A DNA stretch of 45,383 bases from Martinezella miluonensis (GCF_900094545.1 NZ_FMAH01000052.1:1-45383), one strand, 5' to 3'. Positions 7,300 to 16,127 are shown, counted from the first letter of the stretch. Program-made: numbers and translations. The notes: generated from the sequence alone by a model not told the origin.

Positions 7300-9093
7300 A
7301 TGACCGGCACAGATAATCAGGCGAGCGGCAATCGAATGACAGGCGCGGAGATCGTGTTGCAGGCGCTCAAGGACAACGGCGTCGAACACATCTTCGGTTA
7401 TCCGGGCGGCGCGGTGCTTCCGATCTACGACGAGATCTTCCAGCAGGACGACATCCAGCATATTCTGGTTCGCCACGAACAGGGCGCCGGCCATGCGGCC
7501 GAAGGCTATGCCCGCTCCACCGGCAAGGTCGGCGTCATGCTGGTTACTTCCGGTCCGGGCGCGACCAATGCCGTCACGCCGCTGCAGGATGCCTTGATGG
7601 ACTCGATCCCGCTCGTCTGCCTGACGGGTCAGGTTCCGACGTCGCTGATCGGCTCGGACGCTTTCCAGGAATGCGATACGGTCGGCATCACCAGGCCCTG
7701 CACCAAGCACAACTGGCTGGTCAAGGACGTCAACCAGCTGGCCGCCGTTATTCATGAAGCCTTCCGCATCGCGCAGACCGGCCGTCCTGGTCCTGTTGTC
7801 GTCGACATCCCGAAGGACGTTCAGTTCGCCACCGGCACCTATACGCCGCCGGAAGCGCATGACGCCCAGAAGAGCTACCAGCCAAAGGTTCAGGGCGATC
7901 TCAACAAAATCACCCAGGCGATCGAACTGATGAAGAATGCACGCCAGCCGGTCATCTATTCCGGCGGCGGTGTCGTCAACTCCGGTCCGGAAGCTTCCAG
8001 GCTGCTGCGCGAACTCGTCGAGCTGACAGGTTTCCCGATCACTTCGACGCTGATGGGTCTCGGCGCCTATCCGGCTTCGGGCAAGAACTGGCTCGGCATG
8101 CTCGGCATGCATGGTTCTTACGAAGCCAACATGGCGATGCATGATTGCGATGTCATGGTCTGTATCGGCGCGCGCTTCGACGACCGCATTACCGGCCGCC
8201 TCAATGCCTTCTCGCCGAATTCGAAGAAGATCCACATCGACATCGATCCTTCCTCGATCAACAAGAACGTTCACGTCGATATCGGCATCCTCGGCGATGT
8301 CGGCAATGTTCTGGAAGATATGGTCCGCCTGTGGCGGGCGCTGCCGCAGAAGCCGGCCGCCGACCGCCTCGGCGATTGGTGGACCAGCATCACTCGCTGG
8401 CGTGCGCGCAATTCGTTCGCCTACAAGCCGAGCGATGACGTCATCATGCCGCAATATGCGATCCAGCGTCTCTATGAGCTGACCAAGCATCGCGATACCT
8501 ACATCACGACCGAAGTCGGCCAGCACCAGATGTGGGCGGCACAGTTCTACGGTTTCGAACAGCCGAACCGCTGGATGACCTCGGGCGGCCTCGGCACCAT
8601 GGGCTACGGCCTGCCGGCCGCGCTCGGCGTGCAGATCGCTCATCCGGAAAGCCTGGTCATCGATATTGCCGGCGATGCCTCGATCCAGATGTGCATTCAG
8701 GAAATGTCGGCGGCGATTCAGCATAACGCGCCGATCAAGATCTTCATCCTGAACAACCAGTATATGGGCATGGTTCGTCAGTGGCAGCAGTTGCTGCATG
8801 GCAACCGCCTGTCGAACTCCTATACGGAAGCGATGCCCGATTTCGTCAAGCTGGCCGAGGCCTATGGCGCAGTCGGCCTGCGTTGCGAGAAGCCGGGCGA
8901 TCTCGATGCCGCCATCCAGGAGATGATCGACGTCAACAAGCCGGTCATTTTCGATTGCCGCGTCGCCAATCTCGCCAACTGCTTCCCGATGATCCCCTCG
9001 GGCAAGGCGCATAATGAGATGCTATTGCCGGACGAAGCGACCGATGAGGCCGTTGCCAACGCCATCGACGCCAAGGGTCGCCAGCTGGTTTGA
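7300..9093 (+). CDS. ilvI: Acetolactate synthase, large (catalytic) subunit
   Basis: ThDP-dependent acetohydroxyacid synthase. It condenses two pyruvates, or pyruvate with 2-oxobutyrate, in the first common step of valine, leucine and isoleucine synthesis. The product is 597 residues. The N-terminal domain has GYPGGAVLPIYDE and the catalytic-Glu segment RHEQGAGHAAEGYA; the C-terminal ThDP/Mg domain has GDASIQMCIQE...NNQYMG. I prefer the ATG at 7300 (MTGTDNQASGN); an in-frame ATG at 7243 abuts the T run of the attenuator and adds 19 Ser/Gln-rich residues, and a third ATG lies at 7336. It is the first structural gene of the attenuated operon and is followed by ilvH after 85 bp. Also called ilvB or ilvG in some annotations. 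Confidence 0.96.
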   Translation: MTGTDNQASGNRMTGAEIVLQALKDNGVEHIFGYPGGAVLPIYDEIFQQDDIQHILVRHEQGAGHAAEGYARSTGKVGVMLVTSGPGATNAVTPLQDALMDSIPLVCLTGQVPTSLIGSDAFQECDTVGITRPCTKHNWLVKDVNQLAAVIHEAFRIAQTGRPGPVVVDIPKDVQFATGTYTPPEAHDAQKSYQPKVQGDLNKITQAIELMKNARQPVIYSGGGVVNSGPEASRLLRELVELTGFPITSTLMGLGAYPASGKNWLGMLGMHGSYEANMAMHDCDVMVCIGARFDDRITGRLNAFSPNSKKIHIDIDPSSINKNVHVDIGILGDVGNVLEDMVRLWRALPQKPAADRLGDWWTSITRWRARNSFAYKPSDDVIMPQYAIQRLYELTKHRDTYITTEVGQHQMWAAQFYGFEQPNRWMTSGGLGTMGYGLPAALGVQIAHPESLVIDIAGDASIQMCIQEMSAAIQHNAPIKIFILNNQYMGMVRQWQQLLHGNRLSNSYTEAMPDFVKLAEAYGAVGLRCEKPGDLDAAIQEMIDVNKPVIFDCRVANLANCFPMIPSGKAHNEMLLPDEATDEAVANAIDAKGRQLV

Positions 9094-9178
9094 TCGATAG
9101 CCAGGGGCGCGGCGGGAGCCGCGCCTCGGCCGATCTCGCTGGCATACCGAACAAAACCGAGGAAACGGAACAGGAATA

Positions 9179-9751
9179 ATGAACGCACACCTTCAACCCA
9201 CGGGCTCAGCCTATTTCATTTCGCCGGAAACCGCGGCGGCCGAGAGCCATACGCTTTCGGTACTCGTCGACAACGAGCCCGGCGTTCTCGCCCGCGTCAT
9301 CGGCCTCTTCTCCGGCCGGGGCTACAACATCGAAAGCCTGACCGTCTCTGAGACCGAGCATCAGGCGCATCTGTCGCGCATCACCGTCGTAACCCGCGGC
9401 ACGCCGCAGGTGCTGGAGCAGATCAAGGCCCAGCTGGAGCGTATTGTTCCCGTTCACCGCGTCGTCGATCTCACGGTGCGTGCCCGCGAACTTGGCCAGG
9501 AACGGCCGATCGAGCGCGAAGTGGCGCTGCTGAAGGTCACGGGAAGCGGCGAGACCCGCGCCGAAACGCTGCGGCTGGCCGATGCCTTCCATGCCAAGGT
9601 GGTGGATGCGACCGTCGAGCACTTCATTCTCGAAATCACCGGCAAGTCTTCGAAGATCGATCAGTTCATCGCCATCATCAAGCCGCTCGGCCTCATCGAA
9701 GTCTGCCGCACCGGCATTGCAGCGATGAACCGCGGCTCGCAGGGAATGTAA
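9179..9751 (+). CDS. ilvH: Acetolactate synthase, small (regulatory) subunit
   Basis: ACT-domain regulatory subunit that activates IlvI and confers valine feedback inhibition. It has 190 residues. The ACT domain is at about 25-100 (TLSVLVDNEPGVLARVIGLF, GYNIESLTV), and the C-terminal ACT-like half contains VALLKVTGSGETR and ends near GLIEVCRTGIAAM. AGGAA stands just ahead of the ATG. Same strand and operon as ilvI; the complex acts in the cytoplasm. Confidence 0.96.
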   Translation: MNAHLQPTGSAYFISPETAAAESHTLSVLVDNEPGVLARVIGLFSGRGYNIESLTVSETEHQAHLSRITVVTRGTPQVLEQIKAQLERIVPVHRVVDLTVRARELGQERPIEREVALLKVTGSGETRAETLRLADAFHAKVVDATVEHFILEITGKSSKIDQFIAIIKPLGLIEVCRTGIAAMNRGSQGM

Positions 9752-9841
9752 GAGCTGCATCGTTGACCGGCTCGCGGGCGTCGCTTAATTTCTGCGATGC
9801 CCGGTCCGGATTGTCGGCTCTATTTGCAGCGGGGGTAGAAG

Positions 9842-10810
9842 GTGGCAATCGTTGCTGGCGAGGTTTTGCCTGATCTCGGTGAAAAGCCGTGGCATCCGCC
9901 GGCGGACATGCGCCTTGGCGCGGCGTTCTTCGTGCGCGGCGATTTTCCCTGGCTCGGACATTATTTCGGTTCGCAGAAGCTGGCGTCGATCCTTTCTCCA
10001 GGCATAGGCGGTGTCGTCTCCTGGGGCGGCCGCGCACCTGCCAAGACGGCGGCCAGGATTGCGCGGTTTCGTCAACTACGGCATTGGCATTTGGAAGATG
10101 GCTTTCTGCGGTCCATGGGGCTCGGCAAGGCCGGCGCCGTTCCGCTTTCCATCGTCATCGACGATCTCGGCCTACCTGTCGATGCAGGCCGACCGTCGCG
10201 GCTTGAGCGTCTCATAGAAGGCACCGAGGAGGCTGGCGATCTCGGCCGCACCATCCGAGAGCAGATCGTTCTCAACAAGCTTTCGAAATACAATCATCTT
10301 CCTCATCAACCGCCTCGTATCGAGCGGACGGCAAAGCGTCGCATCCTTTTGGTCGATCAGGTCGTTGGTGATGTTTGGGTCGGCAGAGCACTTGGCTCGC
10401 CAGCTTCCTTCGAGCGGATGCTTACGGAAGGACTGGCAAGCGGCGCGCAATGCCTGATCCGAACCCATCCGGATGTGATGGCCGGACTTCGTAAGTGGTA
10501 TCTTACAGATGATGCATCAAAAGGCGATGCAATCCTTCTTGACGATGAAGTGTCGGTAGCGTCGATACTAGATGTCGTCGACGAGGTCTGGACGGTCTCG
10601 AGCCAGTTCGGTTTCGATGCGCTGCTGCGCGGTATTCCGGTTCGCTGCTATGCCGCCCCCTTCTATGCAGGCTGGGGCGTGACCGAGGATCATTTCGGCG
10701 TCTACACCAAGGCTACGCTTGCCGGGCGTCGGACGAAGCGGCGGACTGTCGACCAGATCGCCGCGGCCGCCTTTTCGCTCTATCCCACCTATCGCGATCC
10801 TGCTGATTGA
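9842..10810 (+). pseudogene. KpsC/LpsZ-like capsular polysaccharide gene with late in-frame stop
   Basis: Similar to the KpsC/LpsZ/RkpJ group (Capsule_synth, beta-Kdo transferase fold), which builds the Kdo linker of capsular polysaccharide. The GTG-started product is 322 residues with HLEDGFLRSMGLGKAG, PLSIVIDDLG, AGRPSRLE, the RTHPDV segment, a SSQFGFDALLRG region and YAGWGVTEDH near the end. After TGA at 10808-10810 the same frame continues for 20 sense codons (QEIDVFRAIELIVAQQKAAA) to TGA at 10871. That stop falls 2 bp before the convergent neighbour, and the tail looks like the usual C-terminus of the family. The gene may be a recent nonsense allele that still works without its last 21 residues, or a sequencing difference. 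It carries one transferase-like repeat, not the two of full KpsC. Confidence 0.6.
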
Positions 10811-10875
10811 CAGGAGATCGATGTCTTCCGGGCAATCGAGCTGATTGTTGCGCAGCAGAAGGCCGCTGCCTGAAC

Positions 10876-11721
10876 CTACAGCATTTCCAATGATTTCTTT
10901 CGCGATGGCGGTGGGAAGGCGGCGTCGAGGATGGCCCAATCCTCATCGGTCATGTCGACATCTATGGAGTCACGGTTCTCCTCGACACGCTGCGCATTCG
11001 ATGATTTCGGAATCGATATCACGCCGTCGCGTTCCAGCAGGAAGGCGAGAGCGATCTGGGCTGGCGTGGCCTGATAGGTCTTGGCAATGCGGATCAGCTC
11101 GGGATGATGGAGCAGGCGGCCTTGCTCGATCGGCGAATAGGCCATGATCGGAATGCTGCGGTCCTGGCACCAGGGCAGCAGATCGTATTCGATGCCGCGC
11201 CGGCCAAGATTGTAGAGCACCTGATTGGCGGCGACATTGCCGCCATTCGGCACGGAAAGCAGCTCATCGATATCATCAACGTCGAAATTCGAGACGCCCC
11301 AGGCCTCGATCTTGCCTGCTGCCTTCAGTCCTTCGAAAGCCTCCACGGTCTCTTCGAGGGGGTAGTTTCCGCGCCAATGCAGCAGATAGAGATCGATGCG
11401 ATCGGTGTTCAGGCGCCTCAGACTGCGTTCGCAGGCTTCGACTGCGCCCTTGCGGCTTGCATTGGCGGGGTAGACCTTGCTGACCAGAAAGACCTCGTCG
11501 CGCCGTCCTTCGATCGCCTTGCCGACTATCTCCTCCGAGCCGCCGTCGGCATACATTTCTGCCGTGTCGATCAGCGTCATGCCGAGATCGAGGCCGGTTT
11601 TTAGGCTGGTGATCTCGTCTCTGGCCTTGGCGGCACTCTCCCCCATGTTCCAGGTCCCCTGACCAAGCGCGGGAACGGCAATGCCGGAGGGGAGGGTGAC
11701 TGTCGGGATGGGGTCTCGCAT
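10876..11721 (-). CDS. Aldo/keto reductase
   Basis: NADPH-dependent (beta/alpha)8 oxidoreductase of the AKR5-like group, 281 residues. Visible are GLDLGMTLIDTAEMYADGG with the catalytic Asp and Tyr, the catalytic Lys in FLVSKVYP, the His in YLLHWRG, and the late cofactor motif SIPKSSNAQRVEEN. The start at 11721 (MRDPIPTVTLPSG) has AGGA upstream; an ATG 72 bp further out gives an unrelated extension. Convergent with the capsule gene. Substrate not predictable; these enzymes often reduce 2,5-diketo-gluconate or small aldehydes. Confidence 0.88.
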   Translation of the reverse strand: MRDPIPTVTLPSGIAVPALGQGTWNMGESAAKARDEITSLKTGLDLGMTLIDTAEMYADGGSEEIVGKAIEGRRDEVFLVSKVYPANASRKGAVEACERSLRRLNTDRIDLYLLHWRGNYPLEETVEAFEGLKAAGKIEAWGVSNFDVDDIDELLSVPNGGNVAANQVLYNLGRRGIEYDLLPWCQDRSIPIMAYSPIEQGRLLHHPELIRIAKTYQATPAQIALAFLLERDGVISIPKSSNAQRVEENRDSIDVDMTDEDWAILDAAFPPPSRKKSLEML

Positions 11722-11940
11722 GGCATGTCCTCGCTTTACAGAGGGAAGGATAGGTTCATTCCACGGGATTGCAATCGGCGACCTTGATGTCACCGTGACA
11801 ATCGTCCTATGGCTTTAGTATTGCCTGCGAACTAATGTCGGCTCGACCATGCGTCGCCGTAGTTGGCGTGCACGAACCGCGTATCATGAGAAGAATTTTG
11901 GATGCCGCCCCTCGTCACGTACGGTGTCCAAGGAGGCATT

Positions 11941-12534
11941 ATGGCGCTGGATACATTTCTGGCCCTCTTACTTTTTGCATTCACAACCTCGATCACCCCA
12001 GGGCCAAACAACATGATGTTGTTTGCTTCTGGTGTGAATTTCGGTTTCCGGCGCACTATCCCGCACATGCTCGGCATCGGCGTTGGCTTTCTGTCGCTGC
12101 TGCTCGGCGTCGGCCTGGGCCTGGGGGCTGTGCTGCATACTGTGCCGCTGCTCTACACCGTGCTGAAATTCGCGGGCGGCGCCTATCTCGTCTGGATCGC
12201 CTGGAAGATCGGCACGTCTCGCAGCCTGACCGAAAGCGAGGATTCTGCGCAGCCGATGAGCTTCATGAGCGCTGCCGCGTTCCAATGGGTCAATCCCAAA
12301 GCCTGGGTGATGGCAGTTACCGCCATGGCAACCTATACCAACGAGCAGCTTTATCTCTTCAGCGTCCTTCTCGTCGGGCTAGCATTTGCCGCCGTGAACG
12401 TGCCCAGCGTGTCGACCTGGGCCGGCTTCGGCTCGGCGCTGCGTGACTGGCTGGCCGATCCCGTTCGGCTCAAATGGTTCAACATAACCATGGCCGTCCT
12501 GCTGGTGCTCAGTCTCTGGCCGATGCTAAAGTAA
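11941..12534 (+). CDS. LysE/RhtB-family amino-acid exporter
   Basis: Inner-membrane exporter of about six transmembrane segments, 197 residues. It begins MALDTFLALLLFAFTTSITPGPNN, with the family signature TPGPNN at the end of helix 1, and has WVNPKAWVMA in the middle. The ATG at 11941 is preceded by the near-perfect ribosome binding site AAGGAGG; an in-frame ATG at 11902 would add 13 residues not seen in the family. It precedes the nitrile hydratase genes by 23 bp on the same strand and may be co-transcribed. Substrate unknown. Confidence 0.9.
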   Translation: MALDTFLALLLFAFTTSITPGPNNMMLFASGVNFGFRRTIPHMLGIGVGFLSLLLGVGLGLGAVLHTVPLLYTVLKFAGGAYLVWIAWKIGTSRSLTESEDSAQPMSFMSAAAFQWVNPKAWVMAVTAMATYTNEQLYLFSVLLVGLAFAAVNVPSVSTWAGFGSALRDWLADPVRLKWFNITMAVLLVLSLWPMLK

Positions 12535-12557
12535 TCGGCAAGCGATAGGAGACGGCC

Positions 12558-13208
12558 ATGTCCCACGGACACTCGCATGATGACGACGATCATCACGATC
12601 ATCACCATCACCACGACAACCATTATTCCGACATGCAGGCGCGCGTGAAGGCGCTCGAGACGCTGCTGACTGAAAAGGGGCTGATCGACCCGGCGGCGAT
12701 CGACCGTATCGTCGAAACCTATGAGACGAAGGTCGGGCCGCGCAATGGCGCGCAGGTGGTGGCGAAGGCCTGGAGCGATCCCGATTTTGCGGACTGGCTG
12801 CGGCGCGACGCGACAGCGGCGATCGCAAGCCTCGGCTTTACCGGCCGCCAGGGCGAGCATATGCGCGCGGTGTTCAACACGCCGGAAACGCATAATCTGA
12901 TCGTCTGCACGCTTTGCTCCTGCTACCCGTGGGCCGTGCTCGGGCTGCCGCCCGTCTGGTACAAGGCGCCGGCCTATCGTTCGCGCGCCGTGATCGATCC
13001 GCGCGGCGTGCTGGCCGAATTCGGTCTGGCATTGCCACAGGAAACCAAAATCCGCGTCTGGGATTCGACGGCGGAACTTCGCTATCTGGTGATCCCGGAG
13101 CGGCCCGCCGGTTCCGAAGGCATGGACGAGGCGGCGCTGGCGGATCTTGTCAGCCGCGATGCCATGATCGGAACTGCGCTCGCCAAGGCGCCGGGGGCCG
13201 CGCTATGA
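12558..13208 (+). CDS. nthA: Nitrile hydratase, alpha subunit (cobalt type)
   Basis: Metal-bearing subunit of nitrile hydratase, which hydrates nitriles to amides in the cytoplasm. The 216-residue product has the metal-binding claw VCTLCSC at 116-122. Thr in second place (CTLCSC, not CSLCSC) is the pattern of the non-corrin cobalt enzymes. The first ~25 residues are an extreme His/Asp run (residues 3-22), possibly a metal store. The stop overlaps the beta subunit start as ATGA. No amidase gene follows, so the amide product must be handled elsewhere. Confidence 0.95.
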   Translation: MSHGHSHDDDDHHDHHHHHDNHYSDMQARVKALETLLTEKGLIDPAAIDRIVETYETKVGPRNGAQVVAKAWSDPDFADWLRRDATAAIASLGFTGRQGEHMRAVFNTPETHNLIVCTLCSCYPWAVLGLPPVWYKAPAYRSRAVIDPRGVLAEFGLALPQETKIRVWDSTAELRYLVIPERPAGSEGMDEAALADLVSRDAMIGTALAKAPGAAL

Positions 13209-13864
13209 ACGGTCCACACGATCTCGGCGGCCAGATGGGCTTCGGTCCGGTCGCCCCGGAGCCGAACGAGCCCTATTTTCATGCGGAGTGGGAAAAGCGT
13301 GCGCTCGGCATCACGCTTTCCTGCGGCGCCTTCGACGCCTGGAACCTTGATGAAAGCCGGCATGCGCGCGAAAACATTCCGCCGGCCAGCTATCTTGGCG
13401 CCAGCTACTACGAAATCTGGACTCGTGCCGTCGATACGCTGCTGGAGCGGCACGGTTTCGCCACGGCCGAGGAGCTACGCACCGGTCACTCGCTTGAGCA
13501 GGGCAGGGTGCCGAAGCGGGTTTTGAAGGCGGATATGGTCGATGGCGTTTTGACCAAAGGTGGTCCTTGCGACCGGCCGGTCGATACCACACCGCTTTTC
13601 GCCGTCGGCGATCATGTGCGGACGAAGAATTTCAATCCGACCGGCCACACCAGATTGCCGCGCTACGCCCGCGCCAAGAGGGGTGTTGTCGAGGCCGTGC
13701 AGGGCTCGTTCGTGTTCCCCGACGACAACGCTCATGGCCGCGGCGAAAATCCGCAATGGGTTTACACTGTCGTTTTCGACGGTGTTGAAATTTGGGGTGA
13801 GGGTGCTGATCCTTCGCTGACGATCTCGATCGATGCTTGGGAGAGCTATCTTGAGCGCGTGTGA
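13205..13864 (+). CDS. nthB: Nitrile hydratase, beta subunit
   Basis: Partner of NthA; the alpha-beta dimer forms the active site at its interface. It has 219 residues. The start MNGPHDLGGQMGFGPV, the FHAEWEKRALGITL segment, the SYYEIWTRAVDTLLE helix and the C-terminal barrel with GDHVRT and HTRLPRYARAKRGVVE are typical. The gene begins inside the nthA stop codon, which implies coupled translation and 1:1 synthesis. The open frame extends upstream within nthA, but that part is out-of-frame nthA sequence. Confidence 0.95.
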   Translation: MNGPHDLGGQMGFGPVAPEPNEPYFHAEWEKRALGITLSCGAFDAWNLDESRHARENIPPASYLGASYYEIWTRAVDTLLERHGFATAEELRTGHSLEQGRVPKRVLKADMVDGVLTKGGPCDRPVDTTPLFAVGDHVRTKNFNPTGHTRLPRYARAKRGVVEAVQGSFVFPDDNAHGRGENPQWVYTVVFDGVEIWGEGADPSLTISIDAWESYLERV

Positions 13865-14222
13865 GGTTGCATCGCCTCTGGCGCAATCGCCGGGGTTGCC
13901 GAAGTCTACCGATGGCGAGCCGGTCTTTCCAGAGCCCTGGGCGGCGGACGCTTTTGCTATGACCGTTCACCTCCATGAGAAGGGCTTGTTTGCCTGGAGC
14001 GAATGGGCGGAGCGGCTGTCAGCCGAATTGCACAAGCCAGGTCGCGCACCTGACGGCAGCGACTATTTCGATTGCTGGGTGGCGGCGTTGTCTGGTTTGC
14101 TTGTGGCGAAGGGCATTGCCGATGCCGATGCGATCCTGACCTTGCAGAAGAGCTGGCAACGCGCGGTGGAGGCAACGCCGCACGGAAAGCCGATCGCGCT
14201 GGAAAACGATCCGCAGCGCTAA
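13851..14222 (+). CDS. Nitrile hydratase accessory protein (activator)
   Basis: Small protein related to the beta-subunit N-terminus (P14K/activator type), needed in many cobalt nitrile hydratases for metal insertion. Family-like segments are VFPEPWAADAFAMTVHLHEKGLFAWSEWAE and DYFDCWVAALSGLLVAKGI. I choose TTG at 13851 because GGAGAG stands 5-6 nt upstream and it gives the usual short N-terminus (123 residues); an ATG at 13833 is possible (129 residues). Either start overlaps nthB. Third gene of the operon. Confidence 0.85.
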   Translation: MSACEVASPLAQSPGLPKSTDGEPVFPEPWAADAFAMTVHLHEKGLFAWSEWAERLSAELHKPGRAPDGSDYFDCWVAALSGLLVAKGIADADAILTLQKSWQRAVEATPHGKPIALENDPQR

Positions 14223-14257
14223 GGCAATCGCGGAAACGCTTCAGCGCTCTTAATAGG

Positions 14258-15061
14258 CTAGGACGAGAATTGCTTGTAGCATTCGTCCGCCACTTGCCGC
14301 AGCATATCGCGTGAGATCTCGCCGGTGACGGCATAGCCGAGATGGCCATCGATCCAGTAGAAGGTTTCGACGGCGTCGTTGCTGGCAAAGCGGAAGCTCG
14401 TCGTGGTGTTTCCCCTATTACGCCCCAACAGCACCGTCAGGCGCTGGCCGCTGGCATTTTCATACATGAACAGGGCTCCGGGCGTGCCGTTGATCGGCAG
14501 CAGCCGGCCGCCGACCAGCTGGAAGCCCAGTTTCTGCAGGCTCGGCACCTTGAGGCCGGCAATGTTCATGCGCTTGCCGAGCCAGGTGGCGAGATGCGCC
14601 TCCTGATCCGCGCCGACTTCGACCGGATGGCGGACATCGCTGGCATAGACGACGAAGGCTGAATGCGCCTGCTGCGGCAAGGCCTCGATGGCGGTCATTT
14701 GCAATTCGGGCTGTGCGAAAAGATCTGGGCCGAAATGGCCTGCTGCTGCGCCGGCGACGAATAGCGCCAGCGAGGCGGCGAGCATCATCAGTCTGCGGCT
14801 TGGTCGTGCTGGAAACGCCTGAACAGTGGATGTGCTTCCGCTTCTGGAAATGAGGTCCGCGTCGCCGTCCTTCGATACGGCATAGGGGGAGAACATGGCC
14901 CGGATTTCATCGTTCTGCGCCTGCCATGCCGCAACGGCAGCGGCGTCTTCGGGATTTTCGGTCAGCCATACTTTCAATTCCGCCTGCTTTTCCGGCGGCA
15001 GTAAACCATCGGCAAAGGCGTGAAGGTCCGCTTCGGTCACGGTCGGATTGTTTTCGTTCAT
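14258..15061 (-). CDS. Transmembrane anti-sigma factor
   Basis: Likely inner-membrane anti-sigma factor for the ECF sigma encoded just upstream. It has 267 residues. The cytoplasmic N-terminus (HAFADGLLPPEKQAEL) resembles the sigma-binding domain of FecR/RskA-like proteins; one transmembrane helix lies at about residues 90-110 (LMMLAASLALFVAGAAAGHF), followed by a periplasmic domain of ~150 residues. No HxxxCxxC zinc motif is visible. Its ATG overlaps the sigma stop (ATGA), so the two are translationally coupled. The signal sensed is unknown. Confidence 0.85.
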   Translation of the reverse strand: MNENNPTVTEADLHAFADGLLPPEKQAELKVWLTENPEDAAAVAAWQAQNDEIRAMFSPYAVSKDGDADLISRSGSTSTVQAFPARPSRRLMMLAASLALFVAGAAAGHFGPDLFAQPELQMTAIEALPQQAHSAFVVYASDVRHPVEVGADQEAHLATWLGKRMNIAGLKVPSLQKLGFQLVGGRLLPINGTPGALFMYENASGQRLTVLLGRNRGNTTTSFRFASNDAVETFYWIDGHLGYAVTGEISRDMLRQVADECYKQFSS

Positions 15062-15612
15062 CTTGGTCTCCGAAGCGTGACAATATTGTCTGTATTCAGC
15101 AGGCTGGTCATCTTCTGACGGGCGCGCGATAGGCGCGACATTACGGTGCCGATCGGGATATCGAGCATTTCCGCGACATCCTGATAGCTGTAGCCTTCGA
15201 CGACGATGAGCATCAGCACGGCGCGATAGTCTTCGCCGAGGCTGTTCAGGGCCATTTCCAGGCGTGACCGTTGCAGTGGGTCGTTGTCGGTTTCGGCTGC
15301 GGACAAGTGGCTGTTTTCATCGATATCGACGAAGCTGCGGTTGCCCTGCTGGCGCAGTCCGTTGCGATAGAGATTGGTCATGATGGTGAGCACCCAGCCG
15401 CGCAGGTTCAGCCCGCGCCATTGGCTGCGCCGAGTCAGAACCTTCTCAACACAATCCTGAAGCAGGTCTTCGCCATCGGCATCCGAACGGGTGAGGCTGC
15501 GCGAATAGCGTCGCAGCGAGGGGAGGAGCGCCAGCACCTCCGCCTCGAAACCATCCGGCGCGGGGGAGGCTCCCGCCGCGCCGTTTTCGGTCCGGTCAGG
15601 GCCGTGCGGCAT
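15058..15612 (-). CDS. ECF-type RNA polymerase sigma factor
   Basis: Extracytoplasmic-function sigma-70 relative, 184 residues. Sigma-2 region is at about 25-95 (SRSLTRSDADGEDLLQDCVEKVL, LRGWVLTIMTNLYRN); sigma-4 is at about 115-175 (LNSLGEDYRAVLMLI, YSYQDVAEMLDIPIGTVMSRLSRAR). The start overlaps the stop of the upstream secreted-repeat gene by 17 bp, and the stop overlaps the anti-sigma start, giving a tight three-gene operon. Probably autoregulated through the candidate promoter at 16040-16068. Confidence 0.93.
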   Translation of the reverse strand: MPHGPDRTENGAAGASPAPDGFEAEVLALLPSLRRYSRSLTRSDADGEDLLQDCVEKVLTRRSQWRGLNLRGWVLTIMTNLYRNGLRQQGNRSFVDIDENSHLSAAETDNDPLQRSRLEMALNSLGEDYRAVLMLIVVEGYSYQDVAEMLDIPIGTVMSRLSRARQKMTSLLNTDNIVTLRRPR

Positions 15613-15976
15613 TCCAGAGGCCCTTGAAGCCGTCGCCGGCTACATCACCGGACTTCGCGTCCTTGACGAAGAAGTAGAGCGGCATGCCGTCCTTTGCCCA
15701 CTGTTTCATCCCGTCCTTGCGGGTAATAATCGAATATGCACCCTCTGCCTTGGCTTTGCCATCGGCCATGAACGGCGGCCAGGCTTTTGCGCAATCGTCG
15801 TTGCAATTGGACTCGCCAGCCTTGTCGTTCTTGAAGGTATAGAGCGTCTTGCCGTTTTCGCCGGCAAGGACCTTGCCCTTGGCGCTTTCGACCGTCTTGA
15901 CGGGGGCTGCGGCGAAAGCTGCTGTGGCAAAGGCCGATGCCGCAGCCAGCGCGGCCAGGAAACTCAGAGTCTTCAT
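15596..15976 (-). CDS. Secreted-repeat (COG4315/Lipoprotein_15) protein
   Basis: Exported 126-residue protein of unknown function. A Sec signal peptide (MKTLSFLAALAAASAFATAAFA) is followed by two repeats of the PF03640 type: GKTLYTF...CNDDCAKAWPPF and GMKQWAKDGMPLYFFVKDAKSGDVAGDG, ending WNAARP. The start at 15976 has GAGGAGAG upstream; the frame extends outward but without signal-peptide character. Family members occur widely and often near ECF sigma genes. It is the first gene of the sigma/anti-sigma operon, so it may be part of the signal pathway or its main output. Confidence 0.85.
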   Translation of the reverse strand: MKTLSFLAALAAASAFATAAFAAAPVKTVESAKGKVLAGENGKTLYTFKNDKAGESNCNDDCAKAWPPFMADGKAKAEGAYSIITRKDGMKQWAKDGMPLYFFVKDAKSGDVAGDGFKGLWNAARP

Positions 15977-16039
15977 GATGTCTCTCCTCGGGTGGTGGAC
16001 GATAGTAGTCCAGGCCCCGCATTTTGCGTTGCCGGACAT

Positions 16040-16068
16040 GAGACACCGGTGCTCCCGATTTTATTCCC
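16040..16068 (-). promoter_or_regulatory. Candidate ECF promoter of the sigma operon
   Basis: On the minus strand GGGAATAA is followed after about 16-17 bp by GTCTCA. A GGAAT-type -35 with a GTC/CGTC-type -10 is the general shape of ECF-dependent promoters in proteobacteria. It lies 64-92 bp upstream of the first gene of the operon, a sensible place for autoregulation. The match is by eye. Confidence 0.45.
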
Positions 16069-16127
16069 TAGCCACCGGGTATTTTTTACTGCTTGCTTCC
16101 TGCCGCCGAATCCTGCCATTTCGGCCC

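Noticed and set aside
7261..9012. Long antisense frame (583 residues) across ilvI
   Set aside because: GC-rich coding sequence creates open antisense frames; the product has no known motif, while ilvI is certain on the other strand.
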